A stretch of DNA of 64,000 nucleotides from Akebia trifoliata (lineage: Eukaryota > Streptophyta > Magnoliopsida > Ranunculales > Lardizabalaceae), in assembly GCA_017979445.1 (NCBI GenBank), contig CM030715.1, positions 33,725,756 to 33,789,755 on the forward strand, read 5' to 3'. Positions 60,674 through 64,000 of this stretch are shown piece by piece. A program made the position numbers and the translations under genes. Within the stretch, counting starts at the first letter, position 1; every line of letters starts with the position of its first letter. The notes under the pieces were generated by a model, which was given only the letters and a program-made list of their open reading frames with translations, did no database searches and was not told the DNA's origin.

Positions 60674-63628
60674 TTAAAACAGAGTGCAGACTTTGTCCAT
60701 CACATCCTCGATAAATCGAAAATAAGCAAATCTCCAAGTGTTCTTGAATGCCAGAACACCAAACACACCCCAAAAGCCCACCACGACTCCGAGTGCCATG
60801 CTTATATAAAAGCTTTTCATTTCAATCCAATGGTCATCTTTACCTTCTTCTACTCCATCACCATCATTAGAATCTCGAGATGCTTCACCTCGTGTGCAGT
60901 TCACATTGAGTGGCGGTCCACAAAGTCCTTGGTTACCGGTATAGCTGGACTCGTTGAAGCTTTGGAGCTGAGTGCTCGATGGAATTTGACCTGACAAGTT
61001 ATTGTTTGACAAGTTCAAGACGGCCAAAAAATTTAACTTAGCCATGCTTTGAGGAATTACTCCTGAAAGATTGTTTACTGAGAAATCAAGGGATTGCAGT
61101 GAACCCATGACACCAATCTTCTCAGGGATTTTTCCTGTCAAACAATTATCAGACAAGTTTAAGGATATCAATCCCAAAAGATTTGTTAGCTCTTCAGGAA
61201 TCTCTCCAGACAAATTATTGCTTGAAAGGTCCACGCTAGCTACAAGTGTAAGAGTCTTGGTATATTCAAGCTCCATTCCTTTCATCACCAACAATATTTT
61301 CTCAACATATTCATTAACAGAAGTGCCATTATAATTTAGTGAAGTTAAGTTTGGCTTGGTGGCCATAGCACTGAGATTGCTGAAACATTGTGGTATGGAT
61401 CCTGACAGATTGTTATGTGCAAGGTCCAATATTTGAAGAGAAATGAGATGACAGAGTTCTTGAGGAATACCACCATTAAACTTATTTGAACGAAGACCAA
61501 GAACTAACAGATTTGGTAAACCTTTACCCATCCATCTCGGTATGACTCCAGAGAATCCATTTTCGCTGAGGTCAATAATTAGCAAATTTGAGCAATTTTC
61601 AAAAGATGCACGAAATTCTCCCGAGAGATTATTGTTGTCCAAGTGCAATGAATTGAGCTCAAGTAGAGACCCCATGGAGCTTGGAATATTTCCTGTTAAA
61701 TTGTTGGCCCCCAGATTTATGACGGAAAGATATGACCAATACATCCAGCAGTCAGGAATTTCACCCGATAGCTGATTTTCCGAGAGATCAAGAAATTGCA
61801 AACTATTTGTGTTGTTCCCTGAATTGCATAAGAAGTTAGAAATAGGTCCTGAGAATGAATTGTTAGAAAGATCCAGTTGTAGTATATTGGGAGAGACATG
61901 GGGTAGTGGGCCCTCAAAGTTGTTGGACTGCAAGAAAATCATACAAGCATAAGTATCATTAAACTTGAGAAACTTGGGCAACACCCCCTTGATATGGTTG
62001 TGGGAGAGGTTTAGAAAATAAAATTGGTTAGGCAAATTCCAAAACCAAGTGGGAATGGTATCTGAAATTCCAGAGTTAGATAAGTCTAGTTCATAAAGAC
62101 CCTTCTGTGTACGAAGCCAAGCTGGAAATAATTGGGTAGATAATTGGACAGATCCCAAGTGTAGAAAATTGATTTGAAAAGGAGGAATCCAGTCTAAGCT
62201 CACATTTAAAATTAATGAGCTTGAATCCACTGCTAGTTGCCCTAATCTGGTGAGATTGGCAAAATGAATTTCAGACACAACACCCTCAAATGGATTACCA
62301 GAGAGGTCTAATATCTCTAGTTTTGAAAGGCTTCCAAGACTTTTGGGAATATGACCAGAAAATGAGTTGTGACGAAGAGACAGGTAGTCTAAATTTTTAA
62401 ACTGGCCTAGTAGTTGATCAGGCAATGGACCTGAAAGTTGGTTGTCGGCCAAATCTAAATGCTCCAAACTACCTCCCATGCATCCAGATAAAAATCCAGA
62501 TATCTCTCCTTTTAATTTGTTTCTGGACAAACTTAATCTCTGCAAATTGCAAAGATTTCGCAAGGTTGTTGGTATCCTTCCTTCAAGGTAACAAATGGAT
62601 ATGTCCAGACTCGTGATTGAAGTGATGTTACCGATAGTATCTGAGATTGTACCTTGGAGATCATTATCGCTGAGATCAATATATTCAAGACTTCTAAAGT
62701 TATTCAACCAGTTAAGATTGGTAGAGTTACAAAAGTTAGAAGAAAGATCAAGGGATCGGAGTTTCGTCAAGTTTTGAAGAGCTCCAGGAATTGGACCGTT
62801 AAAGCCTGTGTTCTGAAGTTTAAGGTAGACAAGATCAGTGAGACTAAACAACCAGTTAGGCATCCGATTATACCCAAAATAGTTTGATGAAAGATCAAGG
62901 ACGGCAAGAGATGTAAAATTCACGTAAGGAAGAGTATGATGAAGAGGGCCATAGAGAGAACAAAATTTTAGGTGTAACACAGATAAAGAAGGGAGCATAT
63001 TGATTACCTGCAACCAATGATCAGATGCCTGTCTGAGGTTTACATAATTCAAGTCAAGGTATCTTAGAGAAGATAGACGAGAAAGCCATTGAAGATTCTC
63101 AACATCTAATCTACCAGAAAATGAATCACAACTCAAATCAAGGTAACGCAAACTTGAGAGATTTCCAAGTTGATGAGGAATTGTGCCGCTGAAACCAGCT
63201 TGAGACAAGTTTAGATATCTCAGATTATCAAGGGATCCGAGGAACTTTGGAATGCGAATTCCACCAAAATCATTAAGGCTTAGGTCCAAGTAATTCAGAT
63301 ATTTCAACTCCAACAGAGAAGGACTTAACGTACCACCCAACGTTGATCCCTCGTAAACACCTTTCAGGTGTAGCCCAACAACACGATGGGTGGTGTTGTG
63401 GCAATGTACACCTTTCCATGTTTTACAACAATCTTCACCAGAAGACCAAGAGGAGAGCAGATTTGAAGGATCTTTGAGACCTTGTTTGAACCTCAACAGA
63501 GCTTGTCTCTCTCTTTGTGTGCCAAGCAAGTCTGGATTTGAAAATGAACCGAAACTGAACTTGATATTGGTGTTGGCAATGAAGAAAAGCCCAAGAAGAA
63601 GAAGAACTATGGATGTATCCATCATCAT
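60674..63628 (-). CDS. LRR receptor-like protein, EIX/Cf type
   Basis: This is an intact single-exon frame of 984 residues. Order: signal peptide (about 1-27, MMMDTSIVLLLLGLFF); LRR N-terminal cap with RERQALLRFKQGL and the CCKTWKGVHC cysteines; close to thirty plant-type LRRs (LxxLxLxxNxLxGxIP) from about residue 95; a non-LRR island containing YNGTSVNEY and KGMELEYTKTL; four more LRRs; the cap GNQGLCGPPLNVNC; an acidic stretch (DGDGVEEGKDD); a membrane helix near 940-961; and a short tail without a kinase. Such proteins sense apoplastic pathogen patterns and signal through SOBIR1/BAK1-type kinases. The closest described type is tomato EIX1/2; the ligand is unknown. Odd: the first Cys of the N-terminal cap appears replaced (GTQRERQ). 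A TATA-like box lies 57 bp upstream of the ATG. Confidence 0.93.
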   Translation of the reverse strand: MMMDTSIVLLLLGLFFIANTNIKFSFGSFSNPDLLGTQRERQALLRFKQGLKDPSNLLSSWSSGEDCCKTWKGVHCHNTTHRVVGLHLKGVYEGSTLGGTLSPSLLELKYLNYLDLSLNDFGGIRIPKFLGSLDNLRYLNLSQAGFSGTIPHQLGNLSSLRYLDLSCDSFSGRLDVENLQWLSRLSSLRYLDLNYVNLRQASDHWLQVINMLPSLSVLHLKFCSLYGPLHHTLPYVNFTSLAVLDLSSNYFGYNRMPNWLFSLTDLVYLKLQNTGFNGPIPGALQNLTKLRSLDLSSNFCNSTNLNWLNNFRSLEYIDLSDNDLQGTISDTIGNITSITSLDISICYLEGRIPTTLRNLCNLQRLSLSRNKLKGEISGFLSGCMGGSLEHLDLADNQLSGPLPDQLLGQFKNLDYLSLRHNSFSGHIPKSLGSLSKLEILDLSGNPFEGVVSEIHFANLTRLGQLAVDSSSLILNVSLDWIPPFQINFLHLGSVQLSTQLFPAWLRTQKGLYELDLSNSGISDTIPTWFWNLPNQFYFLNLSHNHIKGVLPKFLKFNDTYACMIFLQSNNFEGPLPHVSPNILQLDLSNNSFSGPISNFLCNSGNNTNSLQFLDLSENQLSGEIPDCWMYWSYLSVINLGANNLTGNIPSSMGSLLELNSLHLDNNNLSGEFRASFENCSNLLIIDLSENGFSGVIPRWMGKGLPNLLVLGLRSNKFNGGIPQELCHLISLQILDLAHNNLSGSIPQCFSNLSAMATKPNLTSLNYNGTSVNEYVEKILLVMKGMELEYTKTLTLVASVDLSSNNLSGEIPEELTNLLGLISLNLSDNCLTGKIPEKIGVMGSLQSLDFSVNNLSGVIPQSMAKLNFLAVLNLSNNNLSGQIPSSTQLQSFNESSYTGNQGLCGPPLNVNCTRGEASRDSNDGDGVEEGKDDHWIEMKSFYISMALGVVVGFWGVFGVLAFKNTWRFAYFRFIEDVMDKVCTLF

Positions 63629-64000
63629 GAATAACTATTACTAATTAGAGAGATGAGAATGTCTCAATAAGATTAGTATTTCGTCCTATATATAGGCTAA
63701 AATGTTGATATATACAACTGTTGTATGTTTAGTCGGAAGTCCTTTCATAGTCTCAAAACATAAGAACCGTTGTTTGTATACTCGGAAGGACTTTCTTGGT
63801 CAAAAAAAAAAGGAAAACAGAATAACAGAATTTCCTGGGGATTAGTAAAAGTTTCCCATAGGTATTAATGCTAAATGCTTCTCTTTTGATAATATTCAGG
63901 GACATCACAAACTAGGACTTAAAATGGGTCAAAATTTATTAGAAATCTGAACCCAATTTTTAGCAAATTTGATTTTTTCAAGCATATCCGAATTAAAATA
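63629..64000. other. Upstream region of the LRR receptor-like gene
   Basis: Beyond the TATA-like box, two diverged copies of CGGAAGTCCTTTC / CGGAAGGACTTTC (about 63735 and 63783) are seen; their role is unknown. Confidence 0.5.
63685..63696 (-). promoter_or_regulatory. TATA-like box of the LRR receptor-like gene
   Basis: CCTATATATAGG lies 57 bp upstream of the start codon, a normal place for a plant core promoter with a short leader. Confidence 0.45.

Noticed and set aside
61071..63644. Plus-strand frames across the LRR gene
   Set aside because: They are mirror frames of the repetitive LRR coding sequence and have no own motif.
1..64000. tRNA or rRNA genes
   Set aside because: None was recognised by eye; a tRNAscan run would be needed to exclude a tRNA.

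Overview
The window is eukaryotic nuclear DNA from a dicot plant. It is AT-rich, its genes carry GT-AG introns, and the protein families are plant-specific: a two-LIM protein of the WLIM2 type, a PLS-class PPR protein and an EIX/Cf-type receptor-like protein. Repeats are plant types: solo LTRs, hAT-type MITEs, foldback MITEs in (TA)n runs and L1-type LINE tails. The species cannot be fixed from the sequence. No bacterial, viral, CRISPR or toxin content was seen.

Layout. 1-29.5 kb: four tandem, same-strand copies of a five-exon short-chain dehydrogenase/reductase gene of the salutaridine reductase / (+)-neomenthol dehydrogenase group (called copies 1-4 here). Their introns and spacers are loaded with transposons. 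29.5-31.3 kb: nested LINE debris. 31.3-33.75 kb (minus): branch-point-binding splicing factor SF1 in one uninterrupted coding exon. 38.2-46.2 kb (minus): mismatch-repair gene MSH3 in 13 exons. 47.6-50.4 kb (minus): the 25-kDa cleavage factor Im subunit CFIM25 in 7 exons. 53.9-56.8 kb (plus): a WLIM2-type LIM protein in 5 exons. 57.4-59.1 kb (minus): an E-class PPR protein, with a decayed fragment of a relative just upstream. 60.7-63.6 kb (minus): an intact LRR receptor-like protein.

The SDR copies make up one probable metabolic cluster. Shared and private transposon insertions allow a partial order of events: an hAT-type MITE lies 3' of copies 1, 2 and 3. Three further insertions are shared by intron 4 of copies 2, 3 and 4 but are missing from copy 1. 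Solo LTRs are private to copy 2 (intron 2) and copy 3 (about 150 bp before the ATG). The other genes are unrelated single-copy housekeeping, cytoskeletal, organellar and immune genes, with no sign of a joint pathway.

Most notable points: (i) a non-canonical GC-AG first intron in all four SDR copies; (ii) a perfect 42-bp in-frame duplication over the catalytic-serine region of copy 2; (iii) a foldback-MITE family whose ends consistently abut (TA)n microsatellites, piled up in one 5.6-kb intron; (iv) four separate one-base losses in homopolymers within 45.2-50.4 kb that break MSH3 once and CFIM25 three times, which looks more like local assembly error than gene death; (v) loss of the first zinc knuckle of SF1. 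I did not find a convincing new multi-gene system.
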